In this document: piece by piece, positions 24,853-34,799 of the stretch
Numbering within the stretch: the first letter of the stretch is position 1
Layout of the letters: each line of letters opens with the position of its first letter
NCBI GenBank assembly: GCA_019914995.1
Contig: CM034136.1
Location: 2,619,270-2,683,269 of the forward strand
Source: Acanthochlamys bracteata
Taxonomy: Eukaryota > Streptophyta > Magnoliopsida > Pandanales > Velloziaceae
DNA: 64,000 nucleotides
Direction of reading: 5' to 3'
Translations under genes and position numbers: made by a program
Notes under the pieces: generated by a model
Databases searched by the model: none
What the model saw: only the letters and a program-made list of their open reading frames with translations
Told to the model about the DNA's origin: nothing

Positions 24853-27030
24853 TATAGATAAAAATTATTAATTTTAATTTATTTTAATAATTGGTTTAAT
24901 TATTAATTTTTTATTTTTTATTTTTATTTTTCTCTATTCATATTTAAAAAAAGATTTGTTAAAATATATAAAAAGTTAATTGCGAGTAGTGAAAGTAGAA
25001 TATAACCACATAACTTTGAAAGATATACTGAATTCAATTCGTGAATATGTTTTTAATTTCTAGAATAGTTTATTTCATTGAGGAGATCAAGTTTATTTCA
25101 TTCTTCTTACAATTAGAATAGATACCTCTTACAATTTCATAGCATTCTTTTTTTAATAACTAGAGCATAATGCATAATAGAGAACTTGTATATAAACATT
25201 CAACTCTTTTGTGAAGTGCACAGATGATTTAACGTACGAAAGAAGTTTTTGCTGATATTTATTCATCCATCTAGTGCATGTACATGACAATTTAACTTTT
25301 GATATTAATAGATATCTAATAGACAGCTAGCAATAATACATGTATATTCTTGCAAGAATTACATTACCAAAAATAATATATATGTAAAAATTATCTGAAA
25401 ACAAATGGTTGATATATTGCTTCACAAGCATGACCTTGATGCTACACAAAACATATAAACTTTATGCATATGTTGCATTCAAGTTCCCAACAAAATAAAA
25501 AGAACTAGTAATCATATGCATATGCTACATTCCAAGTTCTAAGTTTTTAACAAACCTTGTAAATGTTACAATAATCATATTGCCCTTCACTCCATTCACT
25601 GCTCACCAGTACTTCTACGGAATACACGTTCTTCCTTCCTACAGTCTTACTGGCTGATTGCTGCCACCTCTTTCTCTATCGTAACTGTTCTCTTTTCAAA
25701 TAAGGCATTCTACCAAATAGTAGATGCATTTTACAATGCAATTACAGAAAACATGAGTACATGAAATCATTGCAAAAAATGCACAACATATATCAGATTA
25801 GTATACTCTAGTCATTGATTATTAACTACAAATAAAATTTTCTTAGCATCCACTAGGAGACCAAGTAAATCTTCTTAGCATTTAGAATACATTATATGCA
25901 AGTGTAAATAAATGAAGTTAGAATCCACTAGGAGACCAAGTAATATGTTAGTGCTGTACATAAATTTTCTTAGCATCCACTTAGAACAATAACATATTGC
26001 TCATATTCCAACTAGTTTGATATATGGAGTTGCACTTCATTAATCCTCCTAAATTTCCAACCTCATTATGAAACATTACAAATGCCCATGAAGGGAAGTG
26101 TCAGTCATGGGAACAGACAACTATATTGGATGGTCAACAAAACTAATATCATTGTGCTAGAACTATAATAAGGCAAGGACATGAGAAGGAAACAAACTAG
26201 AAAGAATTAAGAAGATCCTAATGCTCTTCTCCTTCTATTCAAAGCATGACTTACCATATTGAGTTTAGTTGGATATTTCACAAAACTAAATCTTTCACAA
26301 ACACACTACTCTCAACTAATTGTGTTTTCTTCACCTTGTACTCTCAACTGGTTAGTCAAGTTATTTTACACCATTGCGTAATTTTTCAAGCATGACTTAC
26401 TATGTTGAGTATGAAAAAATAATTTACATTCATTTTTGTCACATAAATAGTATGACTTACGATTGCTAATATCTAGATATACTGAAAGAGTGTAAAAACA
26501 CAATTAGTGTCACGTAAAGCAAATAGACAAACTAGTAAAAGAGAAAACAAAAAGAAGAAAACACAAATAGCATCACAGTAGATTGGCTAAGATAGATAAA
26601 AAGTTCATGGGAGGCACTTTGAAACATCTAACCTTATGGCTTAATGGTGTCAATTTAAATCGGTTGGAGGATGAGTTTTAGTATTTAGTGAGATGTTTAC
26701 ATTCATTGCGCTCTTGACAAGTTCATCAAATAATTATTTTTAGTTCTACAATAAAAAAATAATTAGTATATAATTTATTGTTATAATAATTTTATAAAAA
26801 TTAAATAAACACGTTTTCTTCATGTAACCAATCTTTGCACAAACTAAAGCCTCCACAATTTCTAGCCCGAGAGCACTCTGCTAGTCTTGAAGAAAATAAA
26901 ATTCAAACTAGAAACTAACTATTTTGTTCACTATAAAGTACTAGCACTCCACCTCACTATGTTTCCTTAACTTTTGCTTTAACATACGTGATATATATGT
27001 ATCGGGTGGGTTATATGTGCATTATGCACA
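24495..27030. other. Left-arm AT-rich sequence: 5' flank of the gene and non-coding DNA
   Basis: 24495-24720 would be the leader and promoter of the minus-strand NDUFAF4-like copy. A (TA)n microsatellite lies at about 24820-24842. 25580-25760 is the left counterpart of the coding-like stretch at 36130-36276 but with indels. The rest, to 27030, shows nothing recognisable and is mirrored in the right arm. Confidence 0.5.
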
Positions 27031-27031
27031 T

Positions 27032-27140
27032 TGAATCACAGCCGTCGGATCTTGATCCGACGGTTTGATTCTAAGGAGAAACGAACGCCCGTTGCTGGCC
27101 AAAGGGCACGCTCGTCATTCGCGTGCCCTTGACCCGGTAG
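27032..27140. repeat. Eroded hairpins in left arm
   Basis: TGAATCACAGCCGTCGGATC at 27032-27051 is followed by an imperfect inverted copy, and 27091-27140 holds a second imperfect stem built on GGGCACGC / GCGTGCCC. The right arm has perfect versions at 34757-34798 and 34686-34730. Confidence 0.75.
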
Positions 27141-27149
27141 TTAAATTTT

Positions 27150-27472
27150 TTTTTTTTTTTTTCATTTCGCTCGCTCGCGCGAGCTCTCGTCTCATGCTTG
27201 ATCGTCTCCCGATCGATTCGGGCGCGGGTTTGACGATCGCCGCCCCCATTTTTCTTAATTTCTTCTCCTCTCTTGATTCCTCGCCAATTTCATCTTTCCC
27301 GCAAGCGATAGCCACCGTAGCTCGAACACCGCGGGCGAAACATCCACGCGTTGCCGTACCGGCGATCGTCATTCGAGCCCAAAAATCGCTACCGTTCTCT
27401 CTTCCTCACTTTCTTCTGATCGTTCTGGATTGATCGATTTCATCAATTCCGGCACCGAGCGTGTTGTCGGCG
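27150..27472 (+). promoter_or_regulatory. GC-rich leader/promoter-like region, left arm
   Basis: A CpG-rich block in an otherwise AT-rich region, with CT-rich tracts and many TCGATC and CGATCG motifs, ending at the ATG of the small two-exon frame. It looks like a plant 5' UTR and core promoter. No clear TATA box was identified. The matching block in the right arm is 34342-34670 on the other strand. Open frames crossing it on both strands are by-products of the GC content. Confidence 0.45.
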
Positions 27473-27902
27473 ATGGCGGGATACGGTAAGCTACGATTTT
27501 TTTTTTTTCCTAATCAATTTTGTCTGTTTCGTTCTCGGTTGATCAATTTCGTCAACATTCTACTTATACGAGTTCTTTTCTAATTTTTCTTGAATTTTTT
27601 TCTAGCTCGGCCGGCGCTGCCAGTGACGATGCTTCAATAAAACTTTTGCAGGTATTTCAATGTCAATTGCACGTATTTGATCTAGATTTCAATTCGATTC
27701 ACGTAATTTCAATTCCAAGTGCAACTAGCTTCATTTAAATTTCAAATTAACATTCTGGGTGATTTCACTTCCTGCAGAAATTTTTTTTTGTTTTTGTTTT
27801 ATTCTTCCTCTGTTCTGTGCAGATGAACGGAGCTTAGTAGTGAAGACTCGTGAAGATGGAGACAGGAAGAGCCTACTGAAGATTGCTGATTCTTCTTCTT
27901 GA
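27473..27902 (+). CDS. Two-exon 30-codon reading frame, left arm
   Basis: Exon 1 is 27473-27485 (ATG, four codons plus one base, then a GTAAGC donor); exon 2 is 27823-27902 after a CTGTGCAG acceptor. Joined, they read MAGYDERSLVVKTREDGD... and end in a run of serines at a TGA, 30 residues in all. Start, donor, acceptor, frame and stop are all kept in the right-arm copy with one residue change (Arg to Cys in VKTR/VKTC). A third exon-like piece in the intron near 27603-27648 would break the frame and is not needed. It may be a remnant of a captured gene, a MULE-encoded small peptide, or a leader exon for transcripts running into the transposase. I do not recognise the peptide. Confidence 0.4.
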
Positions 27903-28640
27903 TGCTTTTTTTTTTTTTAATTATGTGAATGCATATTGTTGATGCTTACTGATCGGTGAGCCAACTGATATGGAGCTCTTGCATCGATCATATGCATCAG
28001 TGAATGTAATGTTGTGTGAGTTTTGTATTGCAGGGAAAAGATTAAATGTTTTGTATGATTTTAATGACAGGAAATGTTCAGTAAAAATTCTGTATGATTG
28101 TTGATGTTAATTGAATGGTGCAGTGAATGGTATGTAAATGTTACATTTTAATGGAATAGAATGCAAGTGTTCTCTTCAAGTGAATGCTTCTGTGAATGTT
28201 TGAGTGTATGTTTGTACAGAGCACAACATTTGATTGCATCTGTTTGAGTGAATGTTGGAGCAGAACAGAAAAGAGATGCATCAGTGAATGTTTGAACAGG
28301 TGAAGGGATTAGTGAATGCTTGAACAGAGATTTGAGTGAATGTTTTGAATAGATACAAACATTTGAATGCATCAGTGAATGTTCTTTTAGGTGAATGCTT
28401 ATTGTAAGCTATGTAATTATGTAAATGTAATGCTCAAGAGGAGCTATGTTTTAAGTGAATGCTAGCGTGAGTAATTGTGTAAATATAATGCTCAAGAGGA
28501 GCTATGTTTTAAGTGAATGCTAGTGTGAGCCATGTAACTGAGAATGCTCGTTGTGAGCTATATACCTGTGAATGCAATGCTTAATGTTGAACTCTTGCAA
28601 GTGTTATATGTGATATTCAAATGAGTTATGTCTAGTGAAT
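27903..28640. repeat. GTGAATG-rich degenerate repeats, left arm
   Basis: Dozens of GTGAATG and TGAATGCT words in loose tandem order, including a duplicated unit with AAATGTAATGCTCAAGAGGAGC near 28424-28520. No coding content. The left arm holds about 90 bp here that the right arm lacks. Confidence 0.7.
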
Positions 28641-28659
28641 ATTCAAACGAGTTTTTTCT

Positions 28660-29420
28660 ATTTTACTGTTTTTTTAAAAGTATTTTTTTTCGCTTTCTTT
28701 TTACTGTTTATTTTTTATTTCACTTTTTTTTTCACTATTTTTTTTTTGTCTGTCTTCATCATTATTTTTTTTTTTTTTTTTATTTCAACGCTTTTTTCTC
28801 TACTTTTTTTTTCATTGTCTTTTTTTCACTATTTTTTTCACCACTTTTCCATTTCAACGTTTTTTTTCATTATTTTTTTTTTTACTTCCATTTTTCATTA
28901 TTTTATTTTTTTTTTTTATTTCAACGCTTTTTTTCTCGTTTTTTTCATTGTCTTTTTTTCACTATTTTTTCCACTTTTCCATTTCAACGTTTTTTTTTCA
29001 TTATTTTTTTTCACTTCTATTTTTCATTATTTTTTTATTTTTTTTTCAACGCTTTTTCTCGCTTTTTTTTCATTATCTTTTTCACTATCTTTTCCACTTT
29101 TCCATTTCATTGTTTTTTTTTCATTATTTTTTTTTTCACTTCTATTTTTCATTATTGTTTTCATTTTTTTATTTCACTGCTTTTTTCTACTGTTTTTTTT
29201 TCATTGTCTTTTTTTCACTATTTTTTTCCACTTTTCCATTTCACTGTTTTTTTTTCATTATTTTTTTTTCACTTCTATTTTTCATTATTTTTTTTTCATT
29301 TTTTTTATTTCATTGCTTTTTTGTACTGTTTTTTTTTTTATTGTCTTTTTTCACTATTGTTTTCCACTTTTCTATTTCACTGTTTTTTATTCATTATTTT
29401 TTTTCACTTCTATTTTTCAC
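28660..29420. repeat. T-rich tandem array, inner end of left arm
   Basis: About six units of 122-137 bp made of T-runs broken by CATTATT, CACTTCTATTTTTCA and CCACTTTTCCATTTCA. The last motif recurs near 28841, 28970, 29092, 29229 and 29364. Long open frames here (28628-29470 and others) are Phe/Ser/His low-complexity artefacts of poly-T. The reverse complement forms the inner end of the right arm. Confidence 0.85.
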
Positions 29421-32374
29421 ACGACAGAGAGCAAAAAATGGGAGTAAAAAGAGGAAACTTAAAACTGTAAACACAAGAAAACTAAATTAAAACATAGAAT
29501 AGCTTACTTAATAATGGGTACATTTGTCATTGACTACTAAATTAAACTAATCTATCATCATTAGCTTTCACCTAATCTTTTTTTTCCCGCTTCTAACGTC
29601 TCATCTCGTCTCCACCTCTCTATCTGTGCTTCCTCTGTTTTGCTAACTTTGCAATCCACCATTGTTTGTAAAAATTTTTTTCATATTCATCTCTTCTTCT
29701 ACTCACAATGGCTCAGTTTGACATAGGTATTTCCATTCAAGAAATGATCATGACCTTCTCTTTCTTTTGTTATGGAGTTTTTGACGTTGTTGCTTATATA
29801 TATTTTTTTTCTATATTTAATTTCAGACTGCCAGCTTGGTTCTTCTTCTACAACTCCAAATGAACGCAACGAGAGTGATAAGTCACCGTGCTTAGGGATG
29901 ACATTTGAAACCCTTAATGCTGCGAAACAATTCTATATAAATTATGGAAAAGCCGTAGGGTTTAGTGTCGTCATTCGATCTACAGAAAAGACACGAGCTA
30001 ACTCTGATGAAGTCACTCTTTGTCAAATGACCTGTGATCGTTATGAAAATCACAGAAGCCGAGGATTGCAAAAGACAAATGACGTCTTTGAGAAAGAAGC
30101 AAAAAAAAAGAGAAGCACAAGTACGGCGAAGTGTGGATGCTCTGCAACAATGAGAATGAAAAAGCAACTTAAAGGAATGTGGAAAGTGGTGGGTTATGAA
30201 GGTCAACACAATCACGACTTAGTTAGTCCGACGAAAAGAATGCGTATGCCTGTCTGCAAAAATTTGCCCATTGCAGCTAAGAGATTGATTGATTCTTTTC
30301 GAAATGAAGGCATACCCGTCGCTAAGGTTGCAGATATATTTGACGGAGCTCAGTATGGTTTTGATGATAGAGACTGTTGGAACCATTTATGCCGCTCGAA
30401 GAAATATAAAAAACCTATAAGTGGCGATGCTACCGCAACCCTTGATTTCTTTAAAAGGAAGAGTATAGAAGACTCGAGTTTTTTTTATGCAATACAGATG
30501 GATGAAGAATCAAGAGCAATAAATTTTTTTTGGATAGACGGCAGATCACGCATACAGTTTCAGTATTTTGGTGATGTGGTATTCTTTGACACCACCTACC
30601 GCACAAATGTGTACGAAATACCATTTGCGCCATTCACTGGAGTCAACCATCACATGCAATCAATCCAGTTTAGTTGTGCACTGCTTTTAGATGAGACAGA
30701 AGAGTCCTTTCAGTCGCTTTTTGAGACATGGCTTGCAGCTATGGGCGGTGATGCTCCACGTTCGATCATTACAGATCAAGATAGAGCTATGACTGCAGCT
30801 GTTGTAAAGGTATTTCCTAATACACGACATAGATTTTGTCTGTGGCATATTCTCAAAAAATTTGCGGAAAAGCTTTCACATGTGTACTTCAAAAGTTCAA
30901 ATTTTAAAAAAGATATGAAAAGGTGTATTAGAGAAAGTTACACACCTAGCACTTTTGAGATACGGTGGAAAGAATTATTGTGTGCATATGGATTGCAAGA
31001 GAATAAGTGGCTCTAAGAAATATATGAGATTAGACAAAAATGAGCACCCGTCTATCACTTGGATACTTTTTATGCCGGTATGAACACTATCGGACGATCC
31101 GAAGGTATGAATGGTGTTTACAAAATTTTTTTTCAGTCGAGAACAACACTTCGAGAGTTTGTATTGAAGAATGAAATGTGTATGAGAAAAATAATTGAGA
31201 AAGAAAAGAAAGAAGATTATACGAGTGAACACTCGTGTCGCATTGTGGATGAAAATGCATTTGTTTTGCAAAGTGCAGCAAGAATGTACACGAGAAATGT
31301 GTACGACAGATTCAAACAAGAATTTGAAAAAGCTCTAACTGAGTATGTGCTGCATGACGATGAAAAGGGTAGTGATGGCTACACAACATATATTTACAAG
31401 TCTCGAGTGGAAGGTGATCAGCGGGAGTGGAAGGTGAAGTTCAATACAACAACAAAGAAAGGTAACTGTGAATGTAAGCTTTTTGAGTTTATGGGAATTC
31501 CTTGTGGACATCTTGTGAAAGTTTTTCTGAGTCGGGATATAGAGATACCAGATCACTTTATTCTTCAGCGGTGGAAGAAAAGGGCAAACAAATATAGAGC
31601 TAAATATGATAGTGGATTTTTAAATGGGCATGGAAATGTTGAGTTACTCAGAACTACACACCTACAGATGATTTGTAACCAATTGGTTTACGAAGTTGCT
31701 GAAACCGACGAGGGCTATCAAATTTTGTTGAAAGCATTAGAAGAAACAGCACCACGGCTCAGAGAAGTGAGGAAGCCTAGTGACCATGATAGCATTCCAG
31801 CATTAGAAGAAATAGCCCCAGTTGATGCATCTCAAGTCTTACTATTGAATCCTAATATATCACAAACGAAGGGAAGAAAAAAAGAAGGAACTATTTATAA
31901 GGGTAATGGTAGAATAAAATGAGGTTTGGAGAAAGCTACTGCAAAAGCCAAAGTAAAAACAGGTAAAAAATGCGCATTTTGTAACAAGTCTGGTGTTCAA
32001 CACGACAAACGAAATTGTCCTGAAAATCCAAATAGAAAGAATAAGACAAGTAAGTCAAAATTATTTGCTTAATTTTGATTAGTAAGATACCTTTTTTTTT
32101 TTTAATTCAAACTTTTTTCTTAACAATTGTCATCAATTTTAATTGATAGTTTTTGGAAGAGATGATGCTGAAGACAAAAGTAGAGATGATGGTGAATGCG
32201 AAGATACTAGTGAAGAAGAAGAATTAGCTACTCGTTTAGAGTAAGATGATGTTTTTTTTTTTTGCCATTTTTTGGAAACGTTTGGATGTTCTATCTAATC
32301 TTATTAAGTTGTATTGTATAGGGAGCAATTTGTTAAATACAGCTGTGATATTCAATTCTGTTTGCATTTCTACA
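29421..32374. mobile_element. Unique centre of the palindrome: MULE core
   Basis: About 2.95 kb present once between the arms, almost filled by the FAR1/MULE transposase gene. Flanking T-rich arrays in inverted orientation give the whole the look of a foldback or long-TIR Mutator-like element. Whether the element's own terminal repeats end near the hairpins at 27.0/34.8 kb or extend to the full arms cannot be decided here. Confidence 0.7.
29708..32244 (+). pseudogene. FAR1-type MULE transposase gene, three in-frame stops
   Basis: Exons: 29708-29726 (MAQFDI), 29827-32049 and 32150-32244. Domains in order: a FAR1-type DNA-binding domain (AAKQFYINYGKAVGFSVVIR, later CGCSATMRMK and GQHNHDL, a C-C-H-H zinc pattern); a MULE catalytic domain with FFDTTYRTN, ITDQDRAM and RFCLWHILKKF; a SWIM zinc finger (CECKLFEFMGIPCGHLVKVF); a CCHC zinc knuckle (CAFCNKSGVQHDKRNCP) near 31970-32015; and an acidic tail ending EEEELATRLE. 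The frame is continuous through exon 2 except for a TAA at 31014, a TGA at 31041 and a TGA at 31920. These make the present copy inactive unless read through, though decay is slight. It is homologous to plant FHY3/FAR1 and FRS proteins, which derive from such transposases; its stops and position favour transposon over host gene. Confidence 0.88.
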
Positions 32375-32389
32375 CAGTGAAAGAAAAAT

Positions 32390-33230
32390 TGAAGTGAAAT
32401 AAAAAAAGCCAAAACAGAGAAAATGAAAAAAAAAAAAGAAAAGACAATGAAAAAAAAAGCGATGGAAAAAAGCGTTAAAATAAAAAATGAAAAAAAAAGT
32501 AAAAAATAGAAGTGAAAAAAAAATAATGAATAAAAAAAGAGAAAAGACAATGAAAAAAAAATTGTGAAAAAAAAAGCGTTGAAATAAAAAAATGAAAAAA
32601 AAACAGTGAAAAATAGAAGTGAAAAAAAATAATGAAAAAAAAACAGTGAAATAGAAAAGTGGAAAACAATAGTGAAAAAAGACAATGAAAAAAAAAGCAG
32701 TACAAAAAAGCAATGAAATAAAAAAAATGAAAAAAAAATAATGAAAAATAGAAGTGAAAAAAAATAATGAAAAAAAAAACAGTGAAATGGAAAAGTGGAA
32801 AAAAATAGTGAAAAAAAGACAATGAAAAAAAAACAGTAGAAAAAAGCAGTGAAATAAAAAAATGAAAAAAATAATGAAAAATAGAAGTGAAAAAAAAAAT
32901 AATGAAAAAAAAACAGTGAAATGGAAAAGTGGAAAAAAATAGTGAAAAAAAGACAATGAAAAAAAGCAGTAGAAAAAAGCAGTGAAATAAAAAAATGAAA
33001 ATAAAATAATGAAAAATGGAAGTGAAAAAAAAATAATGAAAAAAAAACAGTGAAATGGAAAAGTGGAAAAAAATAGTGAAAAAAAGACAATGAAAAAAAA
33101 ACAGTAGAAAAAAGCAGTGAAATAAAAAAAATAAAAAAGAAATAATGACAGAAGACAATGAAAAAAAAATAGTGAAAAAAAAAGTGAAATAAAAAATAAA
33201 CAGTAAAAAGAAAGCGAAAAAAAATACTTT
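32390..33230. repeat. A-rich tandem array, inner end of right arm
   Basis: Mirror of the left T-rich array. The motif TGAAAT(G/A)GAAAAGTGG recurs near 32646, 32783, 32916 and 33050, a period of 133-137 bp. Long minus-strand open frames here (32236-33279 and others) are low-complexity artefacts. Confidence 0.85.
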
Positions 33231-33239
33231 TAAAAAAAC

Positions 33240-33914
33240 AATGAAATAGAAAAAACTCGTTTGAATATTCACTAGACATAACTCATTTGAATATCACATA
33301 TAACACTTGCAAGAGTTCAACATTAAGCATTGCATTCACAGGTATATAGCTCACAACGAGCATTCTCAGTTACATGGCTCACACTAGCATTCACTTAAAA
33401 CATAGCTCCTCTTGAGCATTACATTTACACAATTACTCACGCTAGCATTCACTTAAAACATAGCTCCTCTTGAGCATTACATTTACATAATTATATAGCT
33501 TACAATAAGCATTCACCTAAAAGAACATTCACTGATGCATCTCTGTTCTGTTCTGCTCCAACATTCACTCAAACAGATGCAATCAAATGTTGTGCTCTGT
33601 ACAAACATACACTCAAACATTCACAGAAGCATTCACTTGAAGAGAACACTTGCATTCTATTCCATTAAAATGTAACATTTACATACCATTCACTGCACCA
33701 TTCAATTAACATCAACAATTATACAGAATTTTTACTGAACATTTCCTGTCATTAAAATCATACAAAACATTTAATCTTTTCCCTGCAATACAAAACTCAC
33801 ACAACATTACATTCACTGATGCATATGATCGATGCAAGAGCTCCATATCAGTTGGCTCACCGATCAGTAAGCATCAACAATATGCATTCACATAATTAAA
33901 AAAAAAAAAAAGCA
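33240..33914. repeat. CATTCAC-rich degenerate repeats, right arm
   Basis: Mirror of 27903-28640, shorter by about 90 bp. The single copy of AACATTCACTGATGCA near 33523-33540 corresponds to two copies in the left arm. Confidence 0.7.
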
Positions 33915-34341
33915 TCAAGAAGAAGAATCAGCAATCTTCAGTAGGCTCTTCCTGTCTCCATCTTCACAAGTCTTCACTACTAAGCTCCGTTCATCTGCAC
34001 AGAACAGAGGGAGGATAAAACAAAAAAAAAAAAAATTTCTGCAGGAAGTGAAATCACGCAGAATGTTAAATTGAAATTTAAATGAAGCTAGTTGCACTTG
34101 GAATTAAAATTACGTGAATCGAATTGAAATCTAGATCAAATACGTGCAATTGACATTGAAATACCTGCAAAAGTTTTATTGAAGCATCGCTCGCAAATGG
34201 CGGTAGTAGAGAAAAAAAATTCAAGAAAAATTAGAAAAGAACGCGTATAAGTAGAATGTTGACGAAATTGATCAACCGAGAACGAAACAGACAAAATTGA
34301 TTAGGAAAAAAAAAAAATCGTAGCTTACCGTATCCCGCCAT
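33915..34341 (-). CDS. Two-exon 30-codon reading frame, right arm
   Basis: Minus-strand mirror of the left-arm frame: exon 1 34329-34341, exon 2 33915-33994, same donor and acceptor, same stop. The peptide differs from the left copy by Cys in place of Arg (VVKTCEDGD). Transcription points toward the transposase and would be antisense to it. Role unknown; the alternatives given for the left copy apply. Confidence 0.4.
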
Positions 34342-34680
34342 CGCCGACAACACGCTCGGTGCGGAATTGATGAAATCGATCAATCCAGAACGATCAGAAG
34401 AAAGTGAGGAAGAGAACAATAGCGATTTTTGGCTCCGAATGACGATCGCCGGCCGGCAACGTGGATGTTTCGCCGCGGTGTTCGAGCTACGGGTGGCTAT
34501 CGCTTGCAGGAAAGATGAAATTGGCCGAGGAATCGAAGAGAGGAGAAGAAATTAAGAAAAATGGGGGCCGGCGATCGTCAAACCGCGCCGAATCGATCGG
34601 GAGACGATCGCTTGGGCGGAGACGAGGAGCTCGCGAGCGAGCGAACGAGAAATGAGAAAAAAAAAAAAAAAAAAAATTTA
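34342..34680 (-). promoter_or_regulatory. GC-rich leader/promoter-like region, right arm
   Basis: Mirror of 27150-27472: CpG-rich, with CGATCG and TCGATC motifs and a poly-A run at its outer edge. It differs from the left block by several small indels. Open frames here on the plus strand are not supported as genes. Confidence 0.4.
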
Positions 34681-34685
34681 ACTCG

Positions 34686-34798
34686 CCTGGCTGAAGGGCA
34701 CGCGAATGACGAGCGTGCCCTTCAGCCAGGCAACGGGCGTTCGTTTCTCCCCTTTGTGAATCACAGCCGTCGGATCAAGATCCGACGGCTGTGATTCA
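34686..34798. repeat. Two perfect hairpins in right arm
   Basis: 34686-34703 and 34713-34730 form an 18-bp perfect stem (CCTGGCTGAAGGGCACGC) with a 9-nt loop. 34757-34776 and 34779-34798 form a 20-bp perfect stem (TGAATCACAGCCGTCGGATC) with a 2-nt loop. The left arm has eroded versions. Such hairpins are common at or near the ends of plant DNA transposons. Confidence 0.85.
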
Positions 34799-34799
34799 A

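Larger units (their letters stand above)
18941..29420 (+). repeat. Left arm of giant inverted repeat
   Basis: Reverse complement of about 32375-42889. Paired positions add up to about 61830 at the outer end, 61828 near the gene at 24 kb, 61814-61817 near 27.5-27.9 kb and about 61907 near 28.6 kb, so the arms are collinear with only small indels plus one of about 90 bp. In stretches compared by eye (18.95-19.2, 20.8-21.1, 21.6, 24.3-24.5 kb) differences are scattered single bases. In order inward it contains a GC-richer outer block, the NDUFAF4-like gene, AT-rich sequence, a GC-rich leader with a tiny two-exon frame, GTGAATG-rich repeats and a T-rich array. Confidence 0.93.

Noticed and set aside
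27065-27433. 122-codon plus-strand frame and its minus-strand partner in the GC-rich block
   Set aside because: GC-rich leader-like DNA gives open frames on both strands; the right arm version is disrupted by indels.
27903-28560. GTGAATG-rich repeats as a CRISPR-like array
   Set aside because: Irregular spacing, degenerate units, eukaryotic setting.
28628-29490. Open frames of 180-280 codons with very high Phe content in the left array
   Set aside because: They come from poly-T tandem repeats; three overlapping frames are all open, which is a composition effect, not coding.
29772-29826. ATG at 29772 as the transposase start
   Set aside because: It lies in an intron; the exon MAQFDI at 29708-29726 joins in phase to 29827, and the sequence before 29827 is a T-rich acceptor region.
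32236-33279. Minus-strand open frames of 207-347 codons in the right array
   Set aside because: Mirror of the same low-complexity repeat; no start context, no family.
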